DNA from: Mauremys mutica
Lineage: Eukaryota > Chordata > Testudines > Geoemydidae
Direction: 5' to 3'
DNA: 64,000 nucleotides
NCBI RefSeq assembly: GCF_020497125.1
Contig: NC_059077.1
Span: 29,897,340 to 29,961,339 of the forward strand
Shown piece by piece: positions 48,916-61,094 of this stretch; positions within the stretch are counted from its first letter, which is position 1, and every line of letters begins with the position of its first letter. The notes beneath the pieces were generated by a model. The model did not search any database. It was given only the letters and a program-made list of their open reading frames with translations, and was not told the DNA's origin. Made by a program: the position numbers and the translations under genes.

Positions 48916-51900
48916 GTAGCTGAGATGATATTCCCATGGCTCTTTCTCAAACCAGCCTTACTTTGGGCTTCTAAATAACCTTCCTTTTGCTCAAAGTTTG
49001 CAAACTGGTTGATCCCAGCTCTCCTTAAATTCCTTTTTTTGATGTTCGCATTTGTGGCTCACACAGACAGGTGGAGCACCCGAAGCCATCTAAGTGAAGC
49101 AGGTAAAGTGGTGCTGGCAGGTTTCTTCTTCCCTAGGCAACCTGCTGTGTGTGTGTCCCTTCACAGCCTCTGGCTTCCAACTTAATAGGTCACTTAACAG
49201 CATCTCAGTTTTAGGACACAGCCATGCTTTTTAAATAAAATGAGTCTAAACTATTTATTGTAGCTTATGTTACTTCTTATTTCCTCTGTTCTTCAAATGA
49301 CACAGCCTCATGACCCTATTTGTCCTCTTCTCCGATAGCCAAATCTGTATTATCTTCCACAGCACTGCCTGCACATGTTAGATAGTGTGCTAAGTTAATG
49401 TTGTTTTGTGTGCGGAGTTGTGGGAAGCAAAGACCCATTTTGTTGCTAGGAGCCACCATGGAGCAGTTGCATGAGGACCAGTGGAAGGGAGATTTAAGGT
49501 TTGCCAGCTGGAGGTAGGTTTTTCCAGCACAACGCTCAAGGTGCCAGGGAAGGACTCTAAATTGATTTATTCATGACTTTACTTGTAATTAGAAAGTAAG
49601 TGTTCATTAAACAAGTTCAGAGTGGATCTGTGGAGGCTGGGTTTTCCTTCAGTGACCTTCAAAGAGCACCTACCATATTCGTCAGTGAACACACTCCTTC
49701 TGGGGGCAGGGCCTTTGGAATAAGGAAGCTGAACATGGAGTGGCACAAGGTAAAATTTCCAAGTGTGACACTTGGTGGTGGCAGCACTTACTCAAACTTG
49801 GGGCATAGGAAAACTGGGGTTGTGACAATGTGGCACAGCCTTCCTGAGATGATCTGCAAAGCCATTATTCTCTTCTGCTTCAAATCCTTCCTTAGAGATT
49901 CACTACTGTCATTATGCCTCCATGAAATTAGCCAACAAAGTCCATTTTTATTTTGAATAAAAATAACAAACCCTTCACCAGGCTGGACAGAAGGACACTG
50001 GAAATAACCTTGACTCTTACAAAGAATACCATAGGCTCTTTAATGACTAGGTTAGAAGCAATCAGGGCTAAAACAAGGTGAAATTACTTTTGTTACTGTT
50101 TTAGAAATTTCCCTGAGCTCACAAACTAATACAAAACGGCATCAATTTTATGAAGCTTCAAAAATATTCAACAAAATGCTGTTATGTGACATATTCTTCA
50201 TTACATGGCTTTGATCCAAACACTGATGTGAGTTTTCTCACAGTTGCTTCACTGTGAATAATTTTCATTTCCCCAGAATTTGAAGGGTGTGAAAACCATG
50301 TGGAATCAATTGACAAAAAAAGTCACTCTAAGTTCAAAAAAAAAAGTTCCACCAGTGTTGCCCAGCTCTAGTCCAAACCTTTGTTTTACATCCTTGTGAA
50401 AGAGAGCACCTCCAGCAGCACAGTGCTATGGAATCAGCAGCACCACGTTCTGTAACACTAGGAGAGAGCCTTGCATAGCTTGCAGCCCAATTTTCTTAAC
50501 TTGTGAGATGTGATGGGATCACAGTGTTATGGAGTGCATGGGAAATAAAAATGGAAAGGATCTGACCATTTTATTTCTCAATGCATCTCTGAAGAATTGT
50601 TCCCTGTAGTAAAGTCTATAATGATGTAATGCAGTTCAGTCTGCCCTTGCAATTTTTAAATAAAAAGCAACCATAAGATCAAAAAAATGTATTGCACCTG
50701 TTTTGGTAAGTGACGACTTTTACCAGCCACCGAAGTGCAGAGGTACTGAATCTCTAGAACTGTTGAAGCACTCCATTTTTGCAGCACTCAATGTTGTTCT
50801 CTCTCCTAAATTGCTGGTAATCAGCTTCTTTGAGGTTTGTAGGTGGGAACAAACAGAAAATTTCTTGCCAATAACAGATGGCAGTGAGTGGAAATATGGA
50901 ACGTAATTTACTGATTCATTTGTTCATTAGTTACAGTTTGGATAGACAGAATTATTTTTGTGAGTGATATATATCCCTGGGGTATCCAATTTTTCAACTG
51001 AATAGAGTTTTTTCTCCACGGAAATTCTTTTGGGCCCCGTGGAAAAATGAGCTAAAATACACAAGAAAAAGCATGACTTTCTAGCCCGTGCAACATGCCT
51101 TTTAAGATCAATTGTGGGAGTACTTGTCCTCTAATTCTCTACTTAATATGCACACATTACATTCTTTTTTTTTCTATATCATATGAAAGACTAGCAACAC
51201 TGCTCATGGTGTATGCTGGTAAAGTCTGCAGGAAATGGTTACTTCACCATCAACATGCAGCAATACTGTTCATAACTGTTTTGCATAAACAATATGCACC
51301 TCAGTCTCTGAAGCAGTGAAATTAAGCTTTATTCATATGACTTCAGTGTATCATGAATAAAAGATACATTCTGTAACCCTGCCTAGTAACTTAAAAAAGA
51401 GAAGCTTTAGTACTGTATGGTTGCCAAAAATAGCTGATCCCCCAACTGCCTCAAGTAATCTAGAGTAGAGCTGTGTGAAACTTGCCAGTTTGAAATGGAT
51501 CAATCTGTCTGTCTTTCAGTTTCTATAACAGCCCCTGTAGTATCTGAGCATCTCCCAAAGTTACAAACCAATGAATAGATAATTGTCATCACTCCATTGA
51601 CTTGAATGGAGTGATGACAAATTATATAAATTATGGATCTGTCCCCAAATCCACAAATATATTATGACCTAATTTTCCTCCCCTCTTCTCCTGGTACGGG
51701 CAATTTTGGAGGAGTTTTTATTTCCTTTTTTCTCTTGTCTTCATTCTACTGTTCTTCATTTTCTTTCACTTCCTTCTTGCCTTCACCTCATTTTGCCCCT
51801 CATTCATCCCTCTCTCAACCTTTCCTGTTGCACTTATGGGAAAGCAACGTCAAAAAGGAGAGATTCTGAGGACCATGAGATTAGTGGTTATTCTAATTCT

Positions 51901-53056
51901 TCCAGTAGTAAATGCCAAAGCCTTGGCCCTATTATTGAGAGAGCCTTGTTTCCTGCTGCCACAAATTTTACCACCAGGTGGACACGTTTCTAGTTCTCGA
52001 TGAGTGAAGTTGCTAATGGAGATTCTCATCCTTTGGGCCAATTCCATGGGGAGCCTTGAAAATTAGGACTGTGACTTCTAAATAGCATATGGCTCATTAT
52101 TCTGTAGTGAGTGGAACCCTGGAAGAGCAACACAATAAAATGATTCCAAGGAAAAGTTATCAACTGAATAACAGGTAGGGGGGTCAGGCCCTGTTGGTGA
52201 CGGCTCAGGAAGTCACATGAAGTGAGTTAAGTCAGAAAGTAAGGCAGACCAGACTGACAATAAAATAGAGATGGGTCAAGGTGATCAGATAAGTCTATGT
52301 GCCCAAAGATGCTGGAGTACTTTTTCTATCTGCGGCATACCACTCATCACATGCAATGATGAAGGGCCCTTAAATATGTTTGTTTAGAGACATAATCTCA
52401 TGAATTTGGAACTGTCTTCAGCCAATCAAATCACAACTTTCATATAAGACATATGATAAACACCAAATTCTAAATATGAAAAATTGCCATATATGCATGA
52501 AGAGATAAAGTGATCCTAGTGAGTTATTCCAAGCATGTTTGGCATGTTAAATACATACATTTAGCTTGTGTGCCTTCAAACACCACACTACTAATAAAAG
52601 AGCTTATTCTGGATTATTGCTTTGGGAAATATCGCTTATGCAGCCAAAGCATGACATCTCAAATCATGTTTTTATTTAATTTTTAAGGAAACAGATGATT
52701 TTCCTATCTTGACGTGTTTATCATTTTGAATCTGAGCCAACTATCTCTGTGAGAATTCACTCTGTAGCTCCTAAAACTGGTAGAGTATCAAGTCTTATTA
52801 AAAGTATGCCAAGCTTACATTTGCAGCTCTATGATGAAAAGAAAAAAAAATAAAGATAATGGTTTCTTTTGATCAGCCATTTCATATTATGTTTAGTCAG
52901 CCAGATGCTCAAAGGTTAAAAATGATGTTTTTTAGCTTTTACAGATAATTTGTGTTGTCTGTTTATGCAGACATAAATAAAAAAGCTCAAAATGGTCTGT
53001 TTTTCAGATATTTATCGAAGTATCATTTATCTGCAGAGTCCAAAGTGGAAAAGCCA
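48916..53056. other. No recognised gene; possible LINE trace
   Basis: AT-rich sequence. Around 49740-49910 the + strand translates to VTLGGGSTYSNLGH and VVTMWHSLPE words reminiscent of a LINE C-terminus, too weak to call. Nothing else supported. Confidence 0.35.
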
Positions 53057-55129
53057 GTGATGGACCTATCCTCTATGAACGTATTTTTTTCTTTTTGAAC
53101 CCAGTTATGCTTTTGGCCTTCACAACATACCCAGGCAATGAGTTCCACAGATTGGCTGTGTATTGTGAAAAGTACTTCCTTATGTTTGTTTTAAACCTAC
53201 TGCCTATTAATTTCATTGGCTGACCCCTGCTTCTTGTGTTCTATGAAGCCAGTAAATAAAACATCCTTATTCATTTTTTCTGCACCATTCATGATTTTAT
53301 AGTCCTCTATCATATCCCCCCTTAGTTATCTCTTTTCTAAGCTGAACAGTCCCAGTCTTTCCTCATATGGAAGCTGTTCTGTACCCTTAATAATTTTTGT
53401 TGTCCTCCTCTGTACTTTTTCTAACCCTAATGTTTCTTTTTTGAAATGGGACGACCAAAACTGCACATAGTATTCAAGGTGTGGGCGTTCCCTGGATTTA
53501 ATACAGTGGCATTATGATATTTTCTGTTTTATTATCTATCCCTTTTCTAATGGTTCCTAACATTCTGTTTAGCTTTTTTTATTGTTTCTGAACATTGAGC
53601 AGATGTTTTCAGAGAACTATCCACAATGACTCCAAGATCTCTTTCTTGAGTGGTAACAGCTAATTCAGACTTTATCATTTTATATGTATAGTTGGGATTA
53701 TGTTTTCCAATGTGCATTACTTAGCACTTATCAGCACAGAATTTCATCTGCCATTTTGTTGCCCAGTTACCCAGCTTTGGGAGATCCCTTTGTAACTCTT
53801 CACAGTCAGTTTTGGACTTAACTATCTTGAGTAATTTTGTATCATTTGCAAACTTTGCCACCTCACTGATTACTCCCTTCTCCAGATCATTTATGAATAT
53901 ATTGAACATCACTGGTCCCAGTACAGATCCTTGGGGGACCCCACTATTTATCTCTCTCCATTGTGAAAACTGACTGTTTATTCCTACCCTTTGTTTCCTA
54001 TCTTTTAACCAGTTACTGATCCATGAAAGGACCTTACTCTTGTGCCATGACTCAATACTTTGCTTAAGAGCCTTTGGTAAAGAATCTTGCCAAAGGCTTT
54101 CTGAAAGTCAAAGTACAGTATATCAGCTGGATCACCCTTCTCCACATGTTTGTTGACCTCTTAAAGAATTCTAACAGATTGGTGAGGTATGATTTCCTTT
54201 TAGAAAAGCCCTGTTGGCTCTTCCCCAACAAATCACGTTCATCTGTGTATCTGATAATTTGGTTCTTTGCTATAGTTTCAAACAATTTGCCTAGTACTGA
54301 ATTTATGCATACTGGCCTGCCAGGATTACCTCTAGAGCCTTTTGGAAAAAAAATGGTATCACATTAGCTATTCTCCAGTCATCTGGTGCAGAGGCTGATT
54401 TAAGTGATAGCCTACATAACACAGTTAGTAGTTCTGCAATTTCTTCTTTGAGTTCCTTCAGAACTCTTGGGTGAATACCATCTGGTCCTGGTGACTTATT
54501 ATTACTGTTTAATTTATCAATTTGTTCCAAAACCTCCTCCATTAACACCTCAATCTGGGATAGTTCTTCAGATTTGTCACCTAAAAGGAATGGCTCAGGT
54601 GTGGGAATCTCCTTTACATCATCTGCAGTGAAGATTGATTCAACAAATTCATTTTTGCTTCTCTGCAATGGCCTTGTGTTCCTTTAATGCACCTTTAGCA
54701 CATCAGTTGTGCAGTAGTCTCCCTTGTAGTTTGGCAGGCTTCCTGCTTCTGATGCAGTTAAAAAATTGTTGTTAGTTTTTGTGTATTTTTGTAGGTGCTC
54801 TTCAAATTCTTTCTTGGCCTGCCTAATAATAGTCTACATTTGACTTGCCAGAGTTTATGTTCCTTTCTATTTTCCTCAGTAGAATTTGATTTACAGTTTT
54901 GAAAGGATGTTTTTTGTCTCAAACCTCCTCTTTTACTATGTTCTTTAACTATGGTGATATGATGGGTGTTTTGGTCCTATTATTATTATTATTTGGGGTA
55001 TACATACAGTTTTGAGCCTCTTTTATGGTGTTTCTAAAAAGTTTCCACAAAGCTTGCAGGCATTTCATTCTTTTGACAGTTCCTTTTAATTTCTGTTTAA
55101 CTAGCCTTCTAATTTTTGTAAAGTTCCTC

Positions 55130-55296
55130 TATTATATTTGGACCCAGCAGAGAAGGAGAGTGACACAGAGGGAGCTGACAGAAATACAGTTGTGCTTGTT
55201 TTATTGTTCTTGCAGTAAGACAAACTAACACAAATGTGAGGCTTTGCATAGGAGAGGGGAGAACGCTCAAACATTTAAAAGGGACAGGACATCACA
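55130..55296 (-). repeat. 3' LTR of the Gypsy element
   Basis: On the minus strand it starts TGTGATGTCCTGTCCC and ends with AAATATAATA. An ACAATAAAACAAG polyadenylation-type word lies inside. It is homologous to 61095-61275 but clearly diverged, so the insertion is old. Confidence 0.8.
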
Positions 55297-56381
55297 TTCC
55301 TGCACCATACTTTAAAAAACATTCCAAACACCTATATATTATCAGTTTACCTGGCTAACAATAAACGCTATATAGCCTGACTAAAATAGGTGAGTGGACT
55401 GCCAGAGAATCTTAAATTGCAAGGAATTGTTCTGCCCTGGAATAGCAACTCAGTTACTAAACAATGTAAAAGTTCAGACACACAACTAGTTTTCGCACTC
55501 TGTTGGGATAACATGATGATGGCAGTGGGCAGTTTTCTCAATAACAGGACCAGTTGGTGTTAAGGAATCAACTGGATGTGGTACCAAAGTTTCTCCCAAC
55601 AAGTTGTTGAAATTAGGAGTTGTAACAAGAGATTTGATCAGAGGAATAGAAAGTCCTACTGGAACATCCCTGGGCTCCCGTATTTTTTGAGGCTACCACT
55701 GGTCCATATGTTGTTTCCATAAAATACTGTTGGATAGTTTTACCATGAATGAAAGAGGTTATGTGCATTTTACAAGTTCTTCACATACCATTTCACTCCA
55801 GAACCATAGTTGCAAGTCCACACTAAAACTCCTACATAAAGAAAACAGTAAGTCTCATGTCAATTTGCATAGTGTGGGATTTGGCCACATGTGAAGCAAT
55901 ATCAGGATATAGCAGTCCCAACACGTATGCAAAGATCACTTCAAGAAAAGAGATGCAGGTAACTGTTGAGTAGTAGCATGTGGTGTGTTCCTGGAAACAA
56001 GCAAGAAATTGTCCAGTTTCTGCTGCTGATTCAAAAGAGACTTGTTAGCTTTTCAGGAATGCTTAAGTGTTTATAAAAAGTATTTTGGTAGCCCATTTGT
56101 AGCAGGATGGTGTGGAACAGAGCAAATGTGCTGAATTCCATTTGAAGCTAGGAACCGCTGAAATTCTTCAAAGCAGAATCGAGGTCCAGTGTTACTCACC
56201 AATTGTAATGGTAAACAAGGTACAAAGATGTCCAATTGTCTTGGTAGCTGTAATTGAATTAATTCTGAAAACTTTTGGCCATTTCAAGTGGGTGTCAACT
56301 ATGACCAAAAACATAGAACCTTCTAAAGGTCCAGCAAAGCTCATATGAATAGGTGTCCAGGGAGTCTGAGGCCACAACAGA
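55297..56381 (-). pseudogene. Gypsy integrase 3' half and downstream region
   Basis: Integrase joins element DNA to the host. The minus strand next to the MITE gives WPQTPWTPIHMSFAGP and MFLVIVDTHLKWPKVF (56389-56192), the start of the catalytic core. The first catalytic Asp (usually in IDFAGP) is Ser. Downstream near 56190 the expected SDNGP motif reads SNTGP, and after a GIQHICSVPHHPATNG block the catalytic Glu region is lost. Beyond about 55900 the sequence has no domain I can name. Confidence 0.75.
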
Positions 56382-56613
56382 GGGTACATCCATATCGGCG
56401 GGTAGTGATCGATTTATTGGGGATTGATATATCGCGAACTCCACCGGAGCGAACGGTGGTAGTGGAGTCGACGGGGGAGCCTCAGCCACCGATCCCACGC
56501 CGTGAGGATGGGAGGTAAGTCGGAATAAGATACATTGACTTCAGCTACAGTATTCCCGTAGCTGATGTTGAGTATCTTACATTAAACACCCCCCCCCCAG
56601 TGTAGACCAGGCC
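56382..56613. mobile_element. Harbinger MITE, splitting the Gypsy integrase
   Basis: The right end is CAGTGTAGACCAGGCC (inverted GGCCTGGTCTACACTG) and the left end GGGTACATC. These are the same two asymmetric ends as the full Harbinger at 36743-41518. TAA follows the right end (56614-56616); the left flank AGA does not match, so the 3 bp duplication is not clean. The interior includes mirrored GTAGCTGAAGT-like and TAAGATAC blocks plus a poly-C run at 56589-56598. Confidence 0.82.
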
Positions 56614-57780
56614 TAAGGGTGTAGACAAGCTGGATCAGGATCATGCTGAATTTGCTAACATACAGTACAGCACAGCTCATTGCCTTCCTTTCACTATCTT
56701 TGTCAATCCCTGGCTACTAGACATGACTCTGGGCTATGGCCTTCAACTGTAAAATGCCAAAATGTCCTTTGCGAAGAGCTTCCAAAACCTGAGATTGAAG
56801 TGATTTTTGAATGATCACTTGCATTCACAATAAGATGCAACCATAATTCACAGATAAGTCACACTGATGTGACACAAATTGTGTAAATGGGATTCTTTTG
56901 ATCCAACACTGTACCTTGTAGTACCATTTCCCTTCACAGGAGAAAACACATCATCCTTAGCCATTTCTTTACTGATGTCCATGCCAATTATTGGGAACTA
57001 TCCATCAAATTGAGATAAAACAGTTCATCTGAAATTTCTTTGGGTTGACAGGAGATTGGGCATGGCAGGAATGACAGCCCATCAGCATTGTGTGCTGAGT
57101 CCCTTTATGGAATAGAATAGTATTTGAATGAGCTGAGATTAACAATGCCCATCATTGCATTCAAGCAGCAGTTAATATGGAATTCCATATTTTGGTCCAA
57201 AAATAAAAAATAATGGGTGATGATCCAGCAACAGAGTAAAATGTCTACCATACAGGTAGGTATGGAACTTCTGAATTCTGAAGATAATGCTGAGAGCCTC
57301 TCACTCTATTTGCTCATTGTTCTCAGGAGTAGACAGTGTTTGTGAAGTGAAGGCAATTAGTTTCTTCATGCCATTAGGAAAATGTGGGAAAGAACCGCAC
57401 TGATTCCATATAGTGAAGCATCACAAGCAGATGTTAATGTTATCAAGGCATCAAAGTGCATAAGAACTTCGGCTGATGTCCAGTTTCTTTGCTTCCTTAA
57501 ATGCAGAATCACACTCATTAGTCCATTTCCACTTTTTCTTCACTTGTAACAGTTCATGTAAAGGTACCAATACTGTCACCAGATTAGGCAGAAATTTACT
57601 GTTGTAGTTAAGCAGTCCTAAGAATTAATGTAACTGTGATATATTCTCTGGGGGTGGCACTTCAAGAATGACCTGCTCTTTCCTCTAGTGATTTCCTTAA
57701 GTCCATGGCATCAATTACATGTTTAAGGTATTCAAATGAAGGTTTGAAAAACTCATATTTGTCTCAACATATGTTGCCCA
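56614..57780 (-). pseudogene. Gypsy RNase H and integrase zinc-finger region
   Basis: The minus strand shows, in broken frames, KWKWTNECDSAFKEAKK near 57560-57500 (start of RNase H), a TILFHKGTQHT region, and near 56790 LRKGHFGILQLKAIAR. The last is the His-containing start of the integrase zinc-binding domain (usual form GHPGIVRMK). The domain order between RT and integrase is as expected. Confidence 0.7.
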
Positions 57781-58330
57781 TGGTCTTTCAAACATTGTAA
57801 AACAGTGTCCAAATTTCAAAGATAATCCTTCCCTGTAACAAGGATGTCATCCAAATAGCACTGAACTCTGTTCAGTCCCTTCAGAATCTCATTTATGGGT
57901 TTCTGGACCAGGGCAGGTGCCAATTGATTCCAAGAGGCAACCTGTTACAAAATAAGCCTCTTTGTGTGTTGATTGTGAGAGATTTGGAAGATGCCAGATC
58001 AATCTACATTTGTAGGCATGCATTGAGAAAATCCAATTTACTGAAACACTGTCCACTGCTAAGAATAGCAAACAAATCTTCAATACAAGGTAGTGGATAC
58101 TGGTCTGCACATAAAACCACATTCAGTGTTACTTTGAAATCTCCACAAATTCAGACTGAGCCATCCTTCTCCATCACTGATACTGTGAAAACCTGCTGAT
58201 CACTATGTGAAACTGGTAACAAAACTCGAATGTTCACTAAATGGTCCAAATCAGCTTCTACCAGAGGCTTCAGAGCATAAGGCACAAAGCTGAGTTTGCA
58301 ATATTTTCACTTGCTGTCAGACTTAAAAGG
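57781..58330 (-). pseudogene. Gypsy reverse transcriptase core
   Basis: RT copies element RNA to DNA. The minus strand gives DGSVWICGDFKVTLNVVL, DQYPLPCIEDLFA, and the catalytic YLDD at 57857-57846 within CYLDDILV. These are the standard Ty3/Gypsy RT blocks in order. Frameshifts lie between them, but the YLDD box itself is kept. Confidence 0.82.
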
Positions 58331-58760
58331 GAGCTTCACTGATATGTTGCTTACCTGTACAAGCTGTTTTTCAAAACCTTTGGCGTGTATGTCCAGTATT
58401 TCTTGAAGATTTTGAGGGCCTTCATGATCACCTTGATCTCGGTCCAATTCACCTTGAGTTTCTCAAGCCAAGATCTGCCAAATAAAGGTGGATACTTTCC
58501 TTCATTCACATTAAAGGGCAAAACAACTAACTGTCTATCTAGCTGAACTTTCACCTGGTATAAATCTGGTATAAATCTTCAAAACTGTGGAGGTTTCTTC
58601 CAGAGAAACTTGGGACAAAGTCTGGTGATAGCTAAATGCAGAAATCAGTGACATAGAAACTCCAGTATCAAGCTCAATTCTTGTAGGTACGCCTTTGATC
58701 AACAGTATGATCTAGACGCCATTTCTGTCTCCAGCTTTCGATAATATGCGCAATGTTAGG
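58331..58760 (-). pseudogene. Gypsy protease and protease-RT linker
   Basis: Minus-strand ELDTGVSMSLIS has an intact DTG active site at 58669-58661. The linker KYPPLFGRSWLEKLKVNW follows inside 58554-58351, a typical Gypsy block before RT. Frames between the two are broken. Confidence 0.8.
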
Positions 58761-59902
58761 TCTTGATCAATGTCACTAAAGCTCTTGTTTTTTTCCACGG
58801 TATGATTTCCTGACTTCTGTCCTTTCTTTGGTTTAGTATTCACAGGTGTCTTCTTGCGGGTACTGTTACTCTATGTTGCTGGCCATTGAACTGTGTCTCA
58901 GCAATGTGTCCTTTCTTCTGACACTTTCTGCAAGTAACCTGGCATGCCCAGCAATCCTTCTTAGCATGCACTGTTTGTGCACAACAGCCACATGGAAATT
59001 CCTTACATTCCTCTGGTCCTCTGTCCTGCTGATTCATGAGATTAACTTTTTGGTTACATTAATTCCAGAGAATCATTCTCTGTGGCTTCCATTGCAACAG
59101 CCACTTCCATAGCGTCTGAATGTAAGCATGATACAGTCTATAACTTCTTTTGGACCGGCCATTATGTAATCCAGAGACTAATTTGTCATGCAGGGCATCA
59201 CTTAATGTTTGTCTATGCTCTGACAACTTCGTTAGAGCCACAAACTGCTACTGACTCTCCATTTCCATGCTGTTATTGATTAAACTGATATCATTCTGCT
59301 ATCATCGGGATAGGAGAAAACTGTTTCTTCATTGCTGCAGTAATTGCAGTGTACATGGCAATTCCAGCACAGTTGGATACAAAAGATAACACAACAGTCC
59401 ACGTCTTTGGACCCATAGATAGATAACACAACAGTCCATATGCCTTTGGACCCATCACTGTTGGCAAGGTCAAAATTCATCGTCCATCTGGAATGGTGCT
59501 GCAGTGTACAAATTACTCAAAACATTCAATACACCACCCATGATTCACAGTTGTCATCGAATTCACCAATATTGCCCACAAAAAGTCCCATTTCACTGCT
59601 CTCTGGTTGGACTTCATGCCTCCTGGACATCTCATGCCACAAGAAAACTGTTTATGTTACTGCACGATCTGCAGTTGAACACTTTCTGCTGGCTGTGTAC
59701 TCACAGTGCAAACTACAGAATTCTTCCTTTGGTTTTACTTGGGCTCCCTCTGCTGGCAATAAACACTCAGTGCCGGCTAACCTGTTTCTCCGCCTCTGCA
59801 TGAGGTCAGTCAAGATGGCTGCTGGCTTCCACTTCACTGCCCTGTATGAACAGTTCCAGCTGTAATCGCAGAACCCCTATCCATTGTTCTATCTTTATTT
59901 GT
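58761..59902 (-). pseudogene. Gypsy gag: capsid part and two zinc knuckles
   Basis: Gag packages element RNA. The minus frame 59241-59059 holds LTKLSEHRQTLSDALHDKLV, the end of the capsid domain. Then 59037-58840 holds a complete CCHC knuckle, C-GC-C-AQTV-H-AKKD-C, and a second, C-RK-C-QKKG-H-IAET-Q, whose last Cys is Gln. The N-terminal capsid is broken around 59280-59480. That stretch also carries a tandem repeat of about 38 bases (59384-59456, unit with AGATAACACAACAGTCCA). Confidence 0.75.
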
Positions 59903-59910
59903 CTGCCTCC

Positions 59911-60185
59911 CAGGGGTGGCTCCAGGCCCCAGCACGCCAAGCGCGTGCTTGGGGCGGCAAGCCGTGGGGGGGCGCTCTGCCAGCGCCGCGAGGGCGGCAG
60001 GCAGGCTGCCTCCAGCGGTTTGCCTGCAGAGAGTCCGCTAGTCCCGCGGCTTCGGAGGACCTCCCGCAGGCATGCCTGCAGGAGGTCCGCTGAAGCCGCG
60101 GGACCAGCAGACCCTCCGCAGGCAAACCGCCAGAGGCGGCCTACCTGCCGTGCTTGGGGCGGCAAAATCCCTAGAGCCACCCCTG
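59911..60185. mobile_element. hAT-type MITE with perfect 8 bp TSD, inside Gypsy
   Basis: It begins CAGGGGTGGCTCCAGGCCCC and ends CTAGAGCCACCCCTG. The flanks CTGCCTCC at 59903-59910 and 60186-60193 are identical. CpG-rich and full of mirrored blocks such as CTCCCGCAGGCATGC. The decayed copy at 8318-8512 is the same family. Frames here on both strands are composition artefacts. Confidence 0.94.
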
Positions 60186-60364
60186 CTGCCTCCCCTTCTC
60201 TAGTTGGCTGGTTCATGCTGAGCCAGGACCAAAAACAGCAGTCTGTCACCCTGTGCCTCTAGGTGAACTTTGTCCCCTTTTACATAGTAGTATGAAAGTC
60301 AAAGCCATCCTGCTTCCTGTGGGTAAGGTTGCCATGAACTCTGCTATTTCAGGAACAGAGAGTC

Positions 60365-60690
60365 AACTGTGACCAGACATCAGTACTAATGAGGAACAGA
60401 AGATCATCATGGTGGATTTCACAGTTCCCTTTGAGACACCCGAACTCAAAAGACAGAGAAATACGCCCCTCTGGCTGATGCCTTGAGAGCTAAGGGTTAC
60501 CAGGTTCAGACACATGCGCTGATCATCGAAGCCCTGTGTGCATGTGAGCCCAGTAACGAGCAAGTGTTGTGGGAATGTGGAATTGGTCAGTGCTATGCTC
60601 GGCTGATGGGACAACTCATGGTGTCAGATGCCATCAAGGGACATCTATTTAGAACATATCTCCATACATCAGCAATACCAGCAGAGATGA
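60365..60690 (+). pseudogene. R2-like LINE, restriction-like endonuclease C-terminus
   Basis: Opposite in strand to the host Gypsy. The + frame from 60373 reads PDISTNEEQKIIMVDFTVPF. This is a PD-x12-D arrangement (PD at 60373-60378, D at 60415-60417), the signature of the restriction-like endonuclease of R2-type LINEs. After a frameshift near 60455-60480 it continues (about 60483 onward) with LRAKGYQVQTHALIIEAL, then CGIGQCYARLMGQLMVSDAI. This is the tail of such LINE proteins, usually ending in a SRDIY-like motif that is damaged here. It is a 5'-truncated dead fragment in the Gypsy leader region; the clade within the RLE group is not resolved. Confidence 0.68.
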
Positions 60691-61094
60691 GCAGGAGTGC
60701 CATTGGGAAAGTAACTGAAATACTTCTCTCATTGTATTTACTGAGGGACAACCTACCCCAAATTCTCAAGTACAGAGGGACAATCTACACTCATTGTTAT
60801 ATACCTGAATATTTGAATACTAATACTTCATCTGTATTGTTAAATGTATTAACCTTAATTTGGATTATGACAAATTATATACTATATGTATGTTATGACT
60901 TTTAAACCAAACTTTGTATTTTGGGATAATTTAAGCATTATAAGCAGATATATAGATGCTCTCTTTCCTTAACCTGTGTATTAGATCATTTTAACATTAG
61001 CCTTAATAAAATTTTTAGTTGCTTCATTTCTCTTCTTATTGTTCAGGCAATGGGAGATCTGGAAATTCATGGGATATAAATCCTGTGTCACCAA
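60691..61094. other. Leader region of the Gypsy element, unclear origin
   Basis: AT-rich. It may be the 3' untranslated part of the R2-like LINE followed by the Gypsy leader. Only the TTGGTGACACAGGA (minus strand) next to the LTR is recognisable as a primer-binding-like site (61094-61081). Confidence 0.4.

Noticed and set aside
59846..60262. Plus-strand frame of 138 codons
   Set aside because: Most of it is the CpG-rich hAT MITE with perfect TSD; the frame is a composition artefact.
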